Source: Pseudomonadota bacterium | GTDB lineage: Bacteria > Pseudomonadota > Alphaproteobacteria > Rhizobiales > Xanthobacteraceae | Assembly: GCA_023391175.1 (NCBI GenBank) | Contig: JAEWBL010000081.1 | Location: 1-7,016 of the forward strand | Direction: 5' to 3' | DNA length: 7,016 nucleotides | In this document: positions 5,672 to 7,016 of the stretch, one piece after another | Numbering within the stretch: the stretch's first letter is position 1 | How the letters are laid out: each line of letters begins with the position of its first letter | Made by a program: the position numbers and the translations under genes | Notes under the pieces: model-generated | The model's database searches: none | Told to the model about the DNA's origin: nothing | What the model saw: only the letters and a program-made list of their open reading frames with translations

Positions 5672-6667
5672 ATGAGCGGTGCCCGGACCCAGAGGACGCC
5701 TCAAGTGCTCGACCGCCGTCTCGCCCTCGACATGGCCCAGGCCATGGAGCGCTGCGCCGTCGCCGCCGCCCGCCTGCGCGGCCACGGCGACGAGCAGGCC
5801 GCCGACATCGCCGCCATGTCCGTCTGCCACCGCGAGGTGAACGAGATCCCGGTCTCCGGCACGCTGGTGATCGGCGAGGGCATCGAGGGCGAGTGCGACC
5901 AGCTGTTCGTCGGCGAGACGCTGGGGCGCGGCGGCACCGAGGTGGATCTCGCGGTCGATGCGCTGGAAGGCACCACCCTCTGCGCCAAGAACATGGAGGG
6001 CTCGCTCTGCGTGCTGGTGCTCGCCGAGCGTGATTCGCTGCTCAAGATGCCGCCCTGCTACATGGAGAAGATCGCCATCGGGCCGGGCTATCCCGAGGGC
6101 ATCGTCTCCCTCTCCCAGAGCCCGCAGGACAACATCCGCGCGCTGGCCGAGGCCAAGGGCGTGCCGCCTTCCGACGTCACCGCCCTCATCCTCGACCGGC
6201 CGCGCCACGGCCCGCTGATCGATGCGGTGCGCAAGACCGGCGCGGCCATCAAGCTCATCACCGACGGGGACGTGGCGGGCGTGGTGCACACCGCCAACCC
6301 GCACGAGAGCGGCATCGACATCTATCTCGGCCTCGGCGGCGCTGCCGAGGGCGTGCTGGCCGCCGCCGCCCTGCGCTGCATCGGCGGGCAGATGGAGGGC
6401 CGCCTCGTGCTCGACACGGAGAAGAAGCGCGCCCAGGCCAAGGCCCTCGGCATCAGCGACTTTTCCAAGATCTACAAGCTGAACGAGATGGTGCGCGGCG
6501 ACTGCCTGTTCGCCGCCACCGGGGTGACGGACGGCGCGCTCCTGAAGGGCGTGCGCTTCGGCCGGGACGTGATCTCCACCGACACCATCGTCATGCGCGC
6601 CGCCACCGGCACCGTCCGCCGCATCGCCACCGAGCACCGCGACTTCTCCAAGTTCGGCCTGGCTTGA
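5672..6667 (+). CDS. glpX: Class II fructose-1,6-bisphosphatase GlpX
   Basis: GlpX hydrolyses fructose 1,6-bisphosphate to fructose 6-phosphate in gluconeogenesis, using a divalent metal, usually Mn2+ or Mg2+. The 331-residue protein aligns with E. coli GlpX (336 aa). Metal and phosphate residues are present: Asp45 (AADIAAM), Glu69 (VIGEG), Asp96 and Glu99 (AVDALEGTT) and Glu226 (GGAAEGV), matching E. coli Asp33, Glu57, Asp85, Glu88 and Glu213. Further family blocks are YMEKIAIGPG, RPRHGPLI, TDGDVAGVV and the C-terminal FAATGVTDG and RRIATEH. The start ATG has AAGGA at 8-nt spacing. Only 37 nt separate it from hom, so co-transcription is likely. Some class II enzymes also act on sedoheptulose 1,7-bisphosphate, which would matter if the host fixes CO2, but no Calvin-cycle gene lies here. 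The identification is secure. Confidence 0.97.
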   Translation: MSGARTQRTPQVLDRRLALDMAQAMERCAVAAARLRGHGDEQAADIAAMSVCHREVNEIPVSGTLVIGEGIEGECDQLFVGETLGRGGTEVDLAVDALEGTTLCAKNMEGSLCVLVLAERDSLLKMPPCYMEKIAIGPGYPEGIVSLSQSPQDNIRALAEAKGVPPSDVTALILDRPRHGPLIDAVRKTGAAIKLITDGDVAGVVHTANPHESGIDIYLGLGGAAEGVLAAAALRCIGGQMEGRLVLDTEKKRAQAKALGISDFSKIYKLNEMVRGDCLFAATGVTDGALLKGVRFGRDVISTDTIVMRAATGTVRRIATEHRDFSKFGLA

Positions 6668-6674
6668 GGGGACT

Positions 6675-6699
6675 TTTCTCTCCCTTTTTGGGAAAGAGG
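6675..6699 (+). terminator. Weak stem-loop after glpX, possible terminator
   Basis: Eight bases past the glpX stop, a T-rich strand (6675-6684) can pair with 6690-6699 around loop TTTTT, giving nine pairs with one C-A mismatch and two G-U pairs. The T-run is in the loop, not after the stem, so this is not a classical intrinsic terminator. The stronger repeat hairpins just downstream may matter more. Confidence 0.2.
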
Positions 6700-6717
6700 C
6701 CGGTGCTGGTTATCGGT

Positions 6718-6832
6718 GTCATCGCCCGGCTCGTCCGGGCGATCCACCCGTCCGCAGCCTGGATGTACGAAGAGATGTACGAAGACCTGCCCCGGTCCAG
6801 CCGTGGATTGCCCGGACGAGCCGGGCAATGAC
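6718..6832. repeat. Paired-palindrome intergenic repeat, second family (115 bp)
   Basis: Two 30-bp arms (6718-6747 and 6803-6832) are inverted copies with 28 of 30 matches. Each arm is also a perfect 9-bp hairpin with a 5-nt loop: 6721-6729 with 6735-6743 (loop CTCGT), and 6807-6815 with 6821-6829 (loop ACGAG). Both bases that differ between the arms are the two halves of one hairpin pair, C:G on the left and T:A on the right. The layout matches the 108-bp elements at the left end of the window, and the core CCGG-CTCG(A/T)-CCGG is shared. GCCCGGCTCGTCCGGGC-like palindromes are common between genes in Hyphomicrobiales, to my knowledge. Confidence 0.8.
6762..6785. repeat. Perfect 12-bp tandem duplication
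   Basis: GATGTACGAAGA occurs twice back to back (6762-6773 and 6774-6785) in the centre of the 115-bp repeat. It looks like a slippage duplication and accounts for part of the extra length over the arms. Confidence 0.9.
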
Positions 6833-6841
6833 GGTCCCGGT

Positions 6842-6959
6842 TCTCCCCCTGCGGGAGAGGGGTCGGGGTGAGGGGTACTCGCTCCGCGCACCCAGCTATG
6901 GGACTGCCGCACCAGCCCCCTCACCCGTCTCGCGGCGTCGCTGCGAGCCACCCTCTCCC
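6842..6959. repeat. Nested inverted repeat with CCCTCTCCC/CCCTCACCC arms
   Basis: GGGAGAGGG (6853-6861) matches CCCTCTCCC (6951-6959), and GGGTGAGGGG (6866-6875) matches CCCCTCACCC (6917-6926), both perfectly. A local hairpin opens the left side (6842-6847 with 6853-6858), and another sits in the right arm (6929-6936 with 6940-6947, loop GTC). Repeats of the ctctcccgc-gggagaggg-ggggtgaggg kind are widespread intergenic elements in Proteobacteria. No gene is visible in 6668-7016. Confidence 0.65.
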
Positions 6960-6962
6960 ATA

Positions 6963-6984
6963 GAAGTCGGCTGCTGCCGACTTC
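6963..6984 (+). other. Perfect 9-bp hairpin near the right edge
   Basis: GAAGTCGGC and GCCGACTTC pair perfectly around loop TGCT. Ten bases of it (6967-6976) can instead pair perfectly with 7007-7016, CAGCAGCCGA, at the very end of the window. The two structures exclude each other. What follows is outside the window; recJ is often the next gene in related genomes, as I recall. The role is unknown. Confidence 0.4.
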
Positions 6985-7016
6985 GATCTTCACGAACCCA
7001 ACACCGCAGCAGCCGA

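Noticed and set aside
4183..5673. A 496-codon minus-strand open frame opposite hom
   Set aside because: It mirrors hom with no motif or plausible ribosome site. Hom is complete on the plus strand.
6668..7016. Small protein gene in the 3' intergenic region
   Set aside because: The frames here read through palindromic repeats, with no ribosome site, domain or coding-like composition.
1..7016. Horizontally acquired island or defence system
   Set aside because: The genes are core metabolic genes in a familiar order with uniform GC-rich codon use, and no integrase, transposase, tRNA edge or toxin-antitoxin pair is visible.

Overview
This is a GC-rich chromosomal window of housekeeping metabolism from what looks like an alphaproteobacterium of the order Hyphomicrobiales. 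I infer this from protein similarity, gene order and codon use. A Xanthobacteraceae-type genome (Xanthobacter, Azorhizobium, Starkeya) would fit, but the sequence alone does not fix the genus. I see no phage, plasmid, defence or CRISPR signal, and no clear new multi-gene system. The unusual material lies in the non-coding DNA.

Layout, left to right. Positions 1-308 hold no gene but carry two copies of a 108-bp palindromic repeat. A class I polyhydroxyalkanoate synthase gene (phaC) follows on the minus strand. A divergent intergenic region (2280-2528) contains a near-perfect 20-bp palindrome that probably overlaps the phaC promoter. Four genes then run on the plus strand: a small Gln-rich lipoprotein, an AlaC-type PLP aminotransferase, homoserine dehydrogenase (hom) and a class II fructose-1,6-bisphosphatase (glpX). 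The last 349 bases (6668-7016) hold no gene and are a cluster of at least three different palindromic repeats.

The genes sit around central carbon and amino-acid flux. PhaC stores acetyl-CoA-derived carbon as polyester. The aminotransferase links pyruvate or 2-oxo acids to glutamate. Hom commits aspartate semialdehyde to Thr, Met and Ile. GlpX drives gluconeogenesis. The plus-strand genes are probably partly co-transcribed, but the 139-nt alaC-hom gap can fold into a compact Y-shaped RNA just upstream of hom, so hom may have its own control.

Most worth checking: (1) the hom leader fold, whose four G-U pairs favour the hom-sense strand; (2) the paired-hairpin repeats at both ends of the window, which share one architecture and show compensatory base changes between arms; (3) the palindrome at phaC.
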